Shown here: piece by piece, positions 18,054-26,652 of the stretch | Layout: the number at the start of each line of letters is the position of its first letter | How positions within the stretch are numbered: the stretch's first letter is position 1 | NCBI GenBank assembly: GCA_903899885.1 | Contig: CAIULK010000182.1 | Span: forward strand, 1-40,461 | Source of the DNA: an uncultured Rhodospirillaceae bacterium | GTDB taxonomy: Bacteria > Pseudomonadota > Alphaproteobacteria > Rhodospirillales > Magnetospirillaceae | Direction: 5' to 3' | Length of the DNA stretch: 40,461 nt | The notes under the pieces: model-generated | The model's database searches: none | Seen by the model: the letters and a program-made list of their open reading frames with translations, nothing else | Told to the model about the DNA's origin: nothing | Position numbers and translations under genes: made by a program

Positions 18054-20382
18054 TTACGGTTTCCCCCCCTCCCGGACCAGTTTGACGGCTCCCGCCAGTT
18101 GTTTCAGCGAGAACGGTTTGGGCAGGAAATGAATACCCTCGTCCGGGTCGATGCCGTTGCGGGCGACATCCTCGGAATAGCCAGAAATCAGGATCACCTT
18201 GATACCGGGCCGCTCGGTGCGGACCAAGCGGGCCAGGGTGACCCCGTCCATGCCGGGCATCACCACGTCGGTGATCAGCACGTCGATCGCCTCGTCGCCG
18301 CGCAGCAGGTCCAGCGCCTGCTCGCCCGAACGGGCCTCGATCACGGTGTAACCCTTGTTCTTCAAGGCGCGCGAGCCGAACAGGCGCACCGCGTCCTCGT
18401 CCTCGACCAGCAAGATGGTGCCGTTTCCGGTGAGGTCGCCCTCAGCGGCCTCGGCGCTCAGGGCTGGGCGAACCTCGGCGGGGGCGGTTTCCTCGATGCG
18501 CGGCAGATAGATCGAGAAGGTGGTGCCGTGCCCGACCTCGCTGTCGACGAAGACGAAGCCGTCGGTTTGGCGCACGATGCCGTACACCGTCGATAGCCCC
18601 AGGCCGGTGCCGGCGCCAACTTCCTTGGTCGAAAAAAACGGCTCGAAAATGCGGCCCAAGGTTTCCCGCGCGATGCCGGTGCCGGTGTCGGCCACCTCGA
18701 TCAACACGTAATCGCCCGGCGGCATCAGTTCGGGGCCGCGTTGGACCGGCTCGGCGACCGCGACCGCGCTGGTCCGCAAGGTCAGCACGCCGCCGCCCGG
18801 CATGGCGTCGCGGGCGTTGACCGCCAGATTGATGATGACTTGATCGAATTGGCCGGGATCGACCCGCACCACCCCCCAACTGGCGGCCGTGCACCATGCG
18901 CAGCTCGATGGTCTCGCCCATCAGGCGGCGTAGCAAATGCGACAGTTCGGCCAAGGCGTCGGTAACGTTGAGCAGGCGGGGCTGCAAGGCTTGGCGGCGC
19001 GAAAAGGCCAGCAATTGGCGCACCAGGCTGGCCGCCCGGTTGGCGTTCTGGCGCACTTGGATGATGTCGGCGAAACTGGGATCACCGGGGCCGTGGCGTT
19101 GCAGCAACAGATCGCAAAAGCCGATCATCGCGGTCAGCAGATTGTTGAAATCATGGGCGACGCCGCCGGCCAACTGGCCCATCGCCTGCATTTTCTGCGA
19201 CTGGGCGAATTGCGCCTCGAGATTGCGGTGTTCCGTGGCATCGATGAAGTGAACGATCAGCCCGGAAATCTCGCCGTCCTCGAAGGTCGGGCTGACGAAC
19301 AGCTGGGCGATCAAGTCGCGCCGTCCCTTCAGCGTGACTTCCATGTGGGTTCCCGGCAATGATCCGGCCAGCACGCGGCCCAAACGTTCGGCCGCCAAGG
19401 CGCGGTGATCCTCGGCGATGAAGTCGGCGATCAAACGCCCCGCCATCGCCTCGCGCCCGGTGCCCATCGTCGCTTGCAGGGCGAGGTTGCAGTTGGCGAC
19501 CCGTCCGTCGGGATCGACCAGCGCGATGCCGATCGGCGCATCGTCGAACAGCCAGTGGAAGCGTTGTTCCGCCGCCCGCAAGGCGCGTTCCCACTTCTGC
19601 TCGGGCATCACATCGCGCATGACCACCGAGCGGGTGAAGATCTCGCCGCCCTCGTCGAACACGGTGTGCGCCACCAGGGCTTGGAAGATCTCGCCGCCAC
19701 GCCCCTTTAGGCGCAGTTCGGCGCGTTCGCGTTCGGGATTGGGGGCGTCGCCGCCCAAAACCTCGTCGAGCGGGCGCCCGATCAAATCGGCGGGTGTGCG
19801 GCCCAGCCATTCGGCCAAACGCTGATTGATGCGGCGGATGATGCCCGCCGCGTCGGCGCTGTAGCAGCCGACGGGAAGAAAATCGACGAAATCGGCCAGC
19901 GAGTCGGCTTCGCGCCGGGTGGTTTCCTCGATGGCGCGCCGCGCGGTGACGTCCTCGGCTATCCACAAGACGGCATCGTCGAGCGGCCGGGTTTCCACGG
20001 CGAACCATTCGCGTCCGCCGCCGGGAACGGCGAAGGTCACCTCGGTCCGCCGGGCGCCGCCGATCAGCGCCGCCGCCTCCAGCCGGGCGATTTCCTCGCA
20101 CGCCCGCTCGTCGGTTCCCGCCCGCGCCGCCAGCACCGCCAGCGGCCGCGCGGGCGGACCGAAATGGTCGCGTGCCGCCCGGTTGCGGGCGGTTTCGGCG
20201 CCGTCCCGCCCGACGATCAGCACCGCCCGGACGTCGCCGTCGAGCGCGCCGGTCAAGCGGCGGATTTTAAGCATGGACGCGCGGGCGCGCCGCCGGGCGC
20301 CGATCAGCAAGGGGATCGCGGTCAGGGGGGCGGCCACGGCGAGAATCCACGGCAACGGCGCTATGGCGAGATCAAAGTCCAA
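18054..20382 (-). pseudogene. cckA: CckA hybrid sensor histidine kinase, one-base frameshift in a G run
   Basis: CckA phosphorylates (through ChpT) the master regulator CtrA. The N-terminal frame has one membrane segment, PAS domains at about residues 150-400, and the CckA-diagnostic HisKA block LAGGVAHDFNNLLTAMIGF with SLVRQLLAFSRRQALQPR and LSHLLRRLMGETIEL. At 18872-18877 a run of six C (G on the coding strand) shifts the frame. With five, the text continues RQLGVVRVDPGQFDQVIINL into the ATPase domain (DTGTGIARETLGRIFEPFF, GTGLGLSTVYGIV) and a receiver domain with the phosphorylated Asp in VLITDVVMPGMDG. The start is TTG at 20382 with AAAGGCG upstream, overlapping flhB by 11 bases. A sequencing error is quite possible. 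Confidence 0.85.
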
Positions 20383-21442
20383 GTTCGCCTTTCAGTCGCA
20401 TGACGTATCCGATCACCTCGGCCACCGCCTTGTAATGTTCGGGCGGGATCTCCTCGTCCAGCTCGACCGTGGCGTAGAGGGCACGGGCCAGCGGCGGGTT
20501 CTCGACGATGGGGACCTCGTTTTCGGAAGCCAGATCGCGGATGCGCTTGGCCACCAGTTCGGTGCCCTTGGCCACCAGGACCGGCGCGCCCATGGTGTCC
20601 ATGTCGTATTTCAGGGCCACCGCATAGTGGGTCGGGTTGGTCACCACGACGTCGGCGCCGGGCACCGCCTGCATCATCCGCTGGCGCGCCCGCTTCATCC
20701 GCAAAGAGCGGATGCGGCCCTTGACCATCGGGTCGCCTTCCTGCTGCTTGTTTTCGTCGCGGACTTCCTGCTTGCTCATCTTCATCTTCTCCATGAACCG
20801 GAAGCGTTGGAGAATAAAGTCCGAGACCATCAGGAGCGTGGAAAACAGCACCACCGCCAGCATCAGCGCGAAGATGCGGTCGCGCAGGTAAGCCAAGATC
20901 CCCAGCAGATCCAGTTCCGCCAAGCTTTGGTACTCGCGGATGCGCGGGCGGATCAGCAGGACCATCGTCGTGCCGATCACGCCGATCTTGGCCAATTGCT
21001 TGACCAGTTCGATCAATTGCTGCGGCGAAAACAGCCGCTTGATCCCGGCCAGCGGGCTGATCCGCGCGAAATCGGGCGCCAGCTTGCTGGGGATCCACAT
21101 GAACCCCTTCGTCTGGATCACCATCGCCGTCACCGTGATCACGATCACCACCGCGAAGGGCCAGGCCAGAACCTTGGCGACCGCCAGCGCCAGACCGGCC
21201 AGCAGCGCGGCCAGCGATTCCGGGGTCAGTTCGGTCGATCCCAGACTGCCCAACAGCGGGGCCAGCGTATTGGCGACCCCGGTGGCCATCCGGCCCGACA
21301 GCGTCGTGACGATGATGAACGCGGCCACCAGCGAGGCCCACATTCGGACCTCGGCCGATTGCGGGACATCACCATGTTCCCGCGCTTCGCCCAGTTTTCG
21401 GGAGGTTGCGTCTTCTGTCTTGTCGTCGCTCTCGTCGGCCAT
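20372..21442 (-). CDS. flhB: Flagellar export apparatus switch protein FlhB
   Basis: FlhB is an inner-membrane part of the flagellar type III export gate and switches substrate specificity from rod/hook to filament. The 356-residue protein begins with the charged ESDDKTEDATSRKLGEAREHG motif, has four membrane segments (about residues 30-240), and carries the self-cleaving NPTH site in VVTNPTHYAVALKYD. It is encoded 6 bp after fliR, and its end overlaps cckA. Confidence 0.97.
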   Translation of the reverse strand: MADESDDKTEDATSRKLGEAREHGDVPQSAEVRMWASLVAAFIIVTTLSGRMATGVANTLAPLLGSLGSTELTPESLAALLAGLALAVAKVLAWPFAVVIVITVTAMVIQTKGFMWIPSKLAPDFARISPLAGIKRLFSPQQLIELVKQLAKIGVIGTTMVLLIRPRIREYQSLAELDLLGILAYLRDRIFALMLAVVLFSTLLMVSDFILQRFRFMEKMKMSKQEVRDENKQQEGDPMVKGRIRSLRMKRARQRMMQAVPGADVVVTNPTHYAVALKYDMDTMGAPVLVAKGTELVAKRIRDLASENEVPIVENPPLARALYATVELDEEIPPEHYKAVAEVIGYVMRLKGELGL

Positions 21443-21448
21443 CGCGGT

Positions 21449-22225
21449 CTATTTCGGCGCGAGCGGCGGCGTCAGGTACGGCGCCAAGCCGTCCTCGAAC
21501 GCGTGCAAGAACAACAGCATGATCAGCGGCAGGGCCACCATCAACATCCACAGCCCGCCCAGCACCTGCATCGGCTGGGCAACGAAGAACACCTGCATTT
21601 GCGGCACCAAGCGCGACAAAAGCCCCAGCCCAGCGTAAAAAACCAGCCCGAACACCAGCAGCGGCGCCGCCATCCGCACGCCCAGCGTGAAGCTGTCCGA
21701 CGTCATGTGGGCCAGCGTTTCCGAAAAATCGCCGAACGGCATGGGCTGGCCGGGGCGGAACAGGTCGTAGGAATCGACGATCGCGTGGATCATCACATGG
21801 TGCATGTCGGTGGCGAAAAGCGCTACCAGCGCCAGATTGGACAAGAAGCCCGACAGCAGCGTGCTTTGCTGCTGCGCCACCGCATCGAAGGAAAAGGCGT
21901 TGGTCAAGCCTGTCTGAAAGCCGATGAAGGTACCCGCCACCTGCAACGAACTAACCAGAACCTGGGTCATGACGCCGAGATAGACCCCCACCGTCACCTC
22001 GCCCGCGATCAACAGGAACAAGGTGGATGGATGCGAGGGCAGCGGCGGGATCGTCGATCTTAGGACCGGCAGCAGCAGGAAGGCGACGGCGACGGCCAGC
22101 AATAATCGCACGCGGGCCTGCACCACCGAACTGCCGAAGCCCGGCATGATCATCATCGCCGCCCCGACGCGCGAGAATATCAAGAACAGGCGATAGATGT
22201 CGGTGGTCAGGATTTCGTTGAGCAT
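21449..22225 (-). CDS. fliR: Flagellar biosynthetic protein FliR
   Basis: The 258-residue integral membrane protein of the export gate has about six hydrophobic segments. It shows the family pattern FSRVGAAMMIMPGFG near the start, TQVLVSSLQVAGTFIGFQTG in the middle, and the C-terminal RLVPQMQVFFVAQPMQVLGG. FliP, FliQ and FliR form the 5:4:1 export pore, and all three are in this window, fliP in the divergent operon. Confidence 0.95.
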   Translation of the reverse strand: MLNEILTTDIYRLFLIFSRVGAAMMIMPGFGSSVVQARVRLLLAVAVAFLLLPVLRSTIPPLPSHPSTLFLLIAGEVTVGVYLGVMTQVLVSSLQVAGTFIGFQTGLTNAFSFDAVAQQQSTLLSGFLSNLALVALFATDMHHVMIHAIVDSYDLFRPGQPMPFGDFSETLAHMTSDSFTLGVRMAAPLLVFGLVFYAGLGLLSRLVPQMQVFFVAQPMQVLGGLWMLMVALPLIMLLFLHAFEDGLAPYLTPPLAPK

Positions 22226-22234
22226 GACGCGGGG

Positions 22235-22501
22235 CTATCCGCCCGAGATCATGCGGTCCATCACCGACCGCCAGAAATCCCCCAGGGTGTGCAGCATGTA
22301 AGGCAGCAGGATAATCAACGAGGTGAAGACCACCAGCACCTTGGGAACGAAGGTCAGGGTCATTTCCTGCAACTGGGTGACCGCCTGAAGAATCGAAATG
22401 GCCACGCCAATGGCCAGACCAGCCAACAAAACCGGCCCGGCGACCTTGATCATCGTCCAGATTCCCTCGCGGGCGACGTCCATCAGGTCGGCTTCGGTCA
22501 T
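22235..22501 (-). CDS. fliQ: Flagellar biosynthetic protein FliQ
   Basis: The 88-residue export-pore subunit has two membrane helices (GPVLLAGLAIGVAISILQAV and VFTSLIILLPYMLHTLGDFW) joined by the conserved QEMTLTFVPK loop. The start at MTEADLMDVAREG (22501) gives the usual length. The ORF is open 19 codons further upstream, but that part overlaps fliE. Confidence 0.95.
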   Translation of the reverse strand: MTEADLMDVAREGIWTMIKVAGPVLLAGLAIGVAISILQAVTQLQEMTLTFVPKVLVVFTSLIILLPYMLHTLGDFWRSVMDRMISGG

Positions 22502-22502
22502 C

Positions 22503-22835
22503 TTAGATCGGCATGCGCAGAATTTCGTTGTAGGCGTTGACCACCTTGTCGCGGACATTGACCACGGTTTCCAAGGTCAATTCGGCGTTGGTGACGGCGG
22601 CGACCACATCGCGGATATCGGCCTTGCCGGCGATCCCGGCGGCCGAGGCGACTTCGCCGGTTTTCAAGGTGGTGACGGCCGATTGTGCGGCACCCTTCAG
22701 CACGCTGGCGAAATCGGCGCCGGGCGCGGCGGTGTCTTGGTCGCGCGCGTCCAAACCGTCGGCGCCTCCACCGGCGGTGGCGCGGGCCAGTGCCGAATAG
22801 GCGTTGACCGCGTTGGTGATGGCCGAATTGCTCAT
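22503..22835 (-). CDS. fliE: Flagellar hook-basal body adapter FliE
   Basis: FliE joins the MS ring and the rod. The 110-residue protein shows FASVLKGAAQSAVTTLKTGE in the middle and the characteristic C-terminus IRDVVAAVTNAELTLETVVN with RDKVVNAYNEILRMPI. Its stop lies one base before the fliQ start. Confidence 0.95.
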   Translation of the reverse strand: MSNSAITNAVNAYSALARATAGGGADGLDARDQDTAAPGADFASVLKGAAQSAVTTLKTGEVASAAGIAGKADIRDVVAAVTNAELTLETVVNVRDKVVNAYNEILRMPI

Positions 22836-22858
22836 GGTCCGAAATCCATCCGAAAAGG

Positions 22859-23269
22859 TCAGCGCAGCATCTGCACGGTTTCGGTCAACAGGCTGCGCGA
22901 CGTGTTGACGACGTTAAGATTGGCCTCGTAGCTGCGCTGGGCTTGGCGCATATCCATCAATTCGATCATCGGGTTGACGTTGGGGGCCAGCACATAGCCG
23001 TCACGGTCCGCCGCCGGATGCTTGGGGTCGTAACGACGCTGGAATTCGCTGCGGTCGTTCTCGACCTTGCCGACCTTGACCGTGGTCATGCCGTTGGCGC
23101 GGTCGAGTTCGTTCTTGAAGGTCACCACCTTGCGGCGATAAGGGGCTCCATCCGGGGTTTGCGCCAGCGAATCGGCGTTGGCCAGATTCTGCGAGATGAC
23201 GCGCATGCGTTCGGACTGGGCCTTCATGCCCGCGATCGCCACCGCCGTGCTTTTTTGCAAATCATCCAT
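22859..23269 (-). CDS. flgC: Flagellar proximal rod protein FlgC
   Basis: The 136-residue rod protein has the N-terminal heptad-like segment SERMRVISQNLANADS shared by rod/hook proteins. It also contains YVLAPNVNPMIELMDMRQAQ and the C-terminal coiled-coil segment RSYEANLNVVNTSRSLL. It is 14 bp after flgB and is exported by the type III apparatus encoded around it. Confidence 0.95.
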   Translation of the reverse strand: MDDLQKSTAVAIAGMKAQSERMRVISQNLANADSLAQTPDGAPYRRKVVTFKNELDRANGMTTVKVGKVENDRSEFQRRYDPKHPAADRDGYVLAPNVNPMIELMDMRQAQRSYEANLNVVNTSRSLLTETVQMLR

Positions 23270-23283
23270 CGAACGGTTCCAGA

Positions 23284-23682
23284 TCAGTGCTCGGTGGTCA
23301 CCAGTTTCAGCATCGCCACCTGTTTCGAGAACAGGGTCGATGCGGTGTCATAGGCTCCCTTCGCCTCGCCCAATTTGGCCATCTGCTCTTCCATCACCAC
23401 GGCGTTGCCATCGGGCGAGGACTCGTAGACCTTCTTGGTGGTGAGAACGGTGTTGGGATCTTGCAGTTTCGGCACGATGTGGCGCGGATCGGTGGCGACC
23501 GGCAGCACCGCCGGTTGGCCCGCGTCGCGCAGTGCCGTTTTGAAATCGAGTTCCTTAAGGTCCTTCGGCGTATAACCCGGGGTGTCCGTGTTCGAGATGT
23601 TCTCGGACAACACCTCTTGGCGCTGGGCGACCCAGTTCATCTTCGCGGTGGCCATCGCCAGAACAGTGAGTTTGTCGAACAT
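23284..23682 (-). CDS. flgB: Flagellar proximal rod protein FlgB
   Basis: The 132-residue protein has the rod signature RQEVLSENISNTDTPGYTPK and a C-terminal helix SKQVAMLKLVTTE. I take the ATG at 23682 (MFDKLTVLAMATAK) because it gives the family length; the frame stays open upstream with non-family residues, and the upstream site is weak. It is the first gene of the minus-strand flagellar operon. Confidence 0.9.
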   Translation of the reverse strand: MFDKLTVLAMATAKMNWVAQRQEVLSENISNTDTPGYTPKDLKELDFKTALRDAGQPAVLPVATDPRHIVPKLQDPNTVLTTKKVYESSPDGNAVVMEEQMAKLGEAKGAYDTASTLFSKQVAMLKLVTTEH

Positions 23683-23771
23683 CAGGGGCCGTCCCCAAAG
23701 GTTTTCCCAACCAGCGGCCATCATGACTCCGTTCCGCTTAAGATTCCATGAATCGGCGGTTGTGGCGCCGT

Positions 23772-23786
23772 TTAAGGCGTTGTTAA
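23772..23786. promoter_or_regulatory. CtrA-type binding box (TTAA-N7-TTAA)
   Basis: TTAA at 23772-23775 and TTAA at 23783-23786 are separated by GGCGTTG, an exact match to the full CtrA site TTAA-N7-TTAA. It lies in the 151-bp region between the divergent starts of flgB (23682) and the FlhB-like gene (23834), 90 and 48 bp away. Such motifs are rare in this GC-rich DNA. Confidence 0.65.
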
Positions 23787-23833
23787 GCGGGCCCGCGCCA
23801 CAGTGATTGGTGTCTTTGGGAAATGGGGCACTG

Positions 23834-24190
23834 ATGGCGATCCGGCGCGATATTTGGAACGAACGGGCCGAAACGGAGAAGGAAACCTCCGATCGCGAGG
23901 CCGGGCGCACGCCGATCGCGGTGGCCTTGGCCTATGACCCGGCGCAAGCCGACGCGCCCAAGGTGGTGGCCACCGGCAAGGGGTTCATGGCCGAACAAAT
24001 CTTGGAATTCGCCTTCGCGCACGGCGTCAAGGTTCGCACCGACGCCGATTTGGCGCAGATCCTGGCCGCCGTCGAGATCGACACGGTGATCCCGGTCGAG
24101 GCCTTTTTGGCGGTGGCGGAAATCCTGGCTTACGTCTACCGCGCCAACGGCCAAATGCCGCCCGAGGCCCCGGCCGGAGCCAGCGCATGA
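23834..24190 (+). CDS. FlhB C-terminal-domain-like protein (FhlB type)
   Basis: The 118-residue soluble protein resembles only the cytoplasmic C-terminal half of FlhB. Its segments TPIAVALAYDPAQADAPKVVATG, FAFAHGVKVRTDADLAQILAA, VEIDTVIPVEAFLAVAEILAYVYRA parallel FlhB in order, but the cleavage NPTH motif is replaced by AYDPAQ. Stand-alone homologues (FhlB/YlqH) can partly substitute for the FlhB cytoplasmic domain in other bacteria. The start at ATG 23834 is chosen; a TTG at 23807 is possible. It opens the plus-strand operon leading to fliOP. Confidence 0.8.
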   Translation: MAIRRDIWNERAETEKETSDREAGRTPIAVALAYDPAQADAPKVVATGKGFMAEQILEFAFAHGVKVRTDADLAQILAAVEIDTVIPVEAFLAVAEILAYVYRANGQMPPEAPAGASA

Positions 24191-24486
24191 ACACGTCGGC
24201 GAACGCGGCGAACGCCACGCGCGAGGAATTGGAAAAGGCCACGTCGCTGGTCGGCACCGCGCGCCGTTTGCTGGCCAAGGGCACGATGGTCGATCTGTCG
24301 GCGCTGGAAGGCAAAATCCGCCTAGTCTGCACCGAAATTCAGGCGATGGACAAAAGCCAGGGCCGTCCGTTGATGCCCGCGATGGAAAGCTTGATCGCCG
24401 ATCTCGACCGGCTGGCCGAGGCGATCTTGGAGCGGTCGAAGCCGCTGGCCGATCGCCTTGGTCCCGATGACACGGGTTTGGGGTGA
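24187..24486 (+). CDS. Small helical protein in flagellar operon, unknown
   Basis: The 99-residue soluble protein is predicted almost entirely helical (EELEKATSLVGTARRLLAKG, MESLIADLDRLAEAILERSK), the style of a small flagellar chaperone such as FlgN, but I see no specific motif. It overlaps the FlhB-like gene by four bases (ATGA) and fliO by one, so translation is coupled and a flagellar role is likely by position. Confidence 0.7.
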   Translation: MNTSANAANATREELEKATSLVGTARRLLAKGTMVDLSALEGKIRLVCTEIQAMDKSQGRPLMPAMESLIADLDRLAEAILERSKPLADRLGPDDTGLG

Positions 24487-24763
24487 TGGACGCGATCGTC
24501 TATCTGCGGTCGGTGGCGGCGCTGGCGCTGGTGATCGGCTTGATCCTGGGCGGGTTGTGGCTGGTCCGCCGTTTCGGCTTGGGCGCCATGACCGGCTTGG
24601 CGGGCGGCGGGCGGCGGTTGAAGGTGATAGAATCGCTGCCGGTGGACGGACGCCACCGTCTGGTCCTTGTGCGCCGCGACGGACACGAGCATCTTCTGCT
24701 GATCGGCGCCAGCTCGGCCCTGGTGGTCGAGAGCGCCATTTTATCGACGGAGATTCCCCCCCC

Positions 24764-24767
<4 letters not shown>
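24486..24767 (+). CDS. fliO: Flagellar biosynthetic protein FliO
   Basis: The 93-residue protein has one N-terminal membrane helix (ALALVIGLILGGLWLVRRFG) and a small cytoplasmic domain with RLKVIESLPVDGRHRLVLVR and HEHLLLIGASSALVVES, as in FliO/FliZ. FliO helps FliP assemble into a ring. It is coupled at both ends by ATG/stop overlaps. Confidence 0.9.
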
Positions 24768-25501
<734 letters not shown>

Positions 25502-25575
25502 AAACCGCTTGCGAAGAACGGCGCGACGACATACAAAGTGCGCCTCCTCGGCCCGGCACCGCCGGACCACCCTGG

Positions 25576-25651
<76 letters not shown>

Positions 25652-25653
25652 TA

Positions 25654-25692
25654 TCAAACCCCCTGATAGGCAATGCTTATCAGGGGGTTTGA
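25654..25692. repeat. Perfect 15-bp inverted repeat after tRNA-Lys
   Basis: TCAAACCCCCTGATA (25654-25668) and its exact reverse complement (25678-25692) flank a 9-base loop, starting two bases after the tRNA CCA. No T run follows on either strand, so it is not a standard terminator, though such a strong hairpin could still stop transcription or guide 3'-end processing. Confidence 0.8.
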
Positions 25693-25881
25693 ATGTAGAG
25701 CGCCAGGGGAACATCAGACTGTTGTCAGACTCATTCGTTCCTAGCCTGTTCCCAGGAATCGTTCTCACCCTCACAGTCATGCCGCCCATTGGCCACCTTG
25801 GGCTGCCGCCCACACACCGTGCGGCAACGGAAGTTCGAACCACCCTTGCCCGCCGCCGCGTTCCGGGTCAAACTCCGCCCC
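25693..25881. other. Intergenic stretch before hisN, nothing recognised
   Basis: I see no gene, tRNA or clear promoter in this region. A short GGGAAC/GTTCCC inverted pair (about 25707-25757) is present, and the reading frames have no family features. Confidence 0.5.
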
Positions 25882-26652
25882 ATGATCGTTTCCGAAGACA
25901 TGATCCGGCTTGCCCACAGTCTCGCCGACGCCGCCCGGCCGGTGATCCGGCATTATTTCCGAACCCCCATCGCGATCGATGACAAGGCCGACGCCTCGCC
26001 AGTGACCATCGCCGACCGCGAGGTGGAAGCCGCGATGCGCGCCCTGCTGGCCCGACATGTCCCCGAGCACGGCGTTCTGGGCGAGGAACACGGCCGCTCC
26101 GACAAGGACTCTGACTGGGTGTGGGTGCTTGATCCGATCGACGGCACGCGGGCCTTCATCACCGGCAAACCCAGTTTCGGCACCCTGATCGCGCTGACCT
26201 TTCGCGGACGGCCGGTGCTGGGGATCATCGATCAAGCGATCACCGATGAACGCTGGCTTGGCGCCGCCGGGCGGCCGACCACGCTGAACGGCGCCGTCGT
26301 GCGGGCACGGGCCTGCCCCGATCTGGCGCACGCCTATGCCTATTCCACCGGCCCGGAACTGTTCGACCCCGCCACCCGCCCCGCCTGGGACCGCATCGTC
26401 GCCGCCGTCAAACACGCCCGCTATGGCGCCGATTGCTATGCCTATGCGCTGGTCGCCACCGGCTTCGTCGATCTGGTGGTCGAGGCGGGGTTGAAGCCCT
26501 ACGATTATTCCGCCCTGGTGCCGGTGATCGAGGGGGCGGGCGGCATCGTCACCGATTGGAACGGGCGGGCGCTGGATTTGAATTCCTCGGGCCGGGTCGT
26601 CGCGGCGGGCGACCGGCGCACCCATGCGGCGGCCTTGGGTCTGCTGTCGTGA
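25882..26652 (+). CDS. hisN: Inositol-monophosphatase-family histidinol-phosphatase (HisN type)
   Basis: The 256-residue protein has the metal-binding motifs of the family: GEEHG near residue 75, WVLDPIDGTRAFITG near residue 92, and the C-terminal LKPYDYSALVPVIEGAGGIVTDWNG. The RAFITG after DPIDGT and the EGRS-like SPVTIADREVE are typical of the alphaproteobacterial HisN that dephosphorylates L-histidinol phosphate. A general inositol or 3'-phosphoadenosine phosphatase cannot be fully ruled out. The start at 25882 fits the family; the upstream in-frame extension does not look coding. Its stop overlaps the yejA start. Confidence 0.88.
   Translation: MIVSEDMIRLAHSLADAARPVIRHYFRTPIAIDDKADASPVTIADREVEAAMRALLARHVPEHGVLGEEHGRSDKDSDWVWVLDPIDGTRAFITGKPSFGTLIALTFRGRPVLGIIDQAITDERWLGAAGRPTTLNGAVVRARACPDLAHAYAYSTGPELFDPATRPAWDRIVAAVKHARYGADCYAYALVATGFVDLVVEAGLKPYDYSALVPVIEGAGGIVTDWNGRALDLNSSGRVVAAGDRRTHAAALGLLS

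Noticed and set aside
19919-22063. 714-codon plus-strand ORF opposite cckA, flhB and fliR
   Set aside because: Shadow of conserved flagellar genes with low-complexity His/Gln/Arg content.
23790-23805. Possible sigma-54 promoter (TGGC...GC on the minus strand)
   Set aside because: The GG to GC spacing is 9 rather than 10 bases and the TTGC half is not present.
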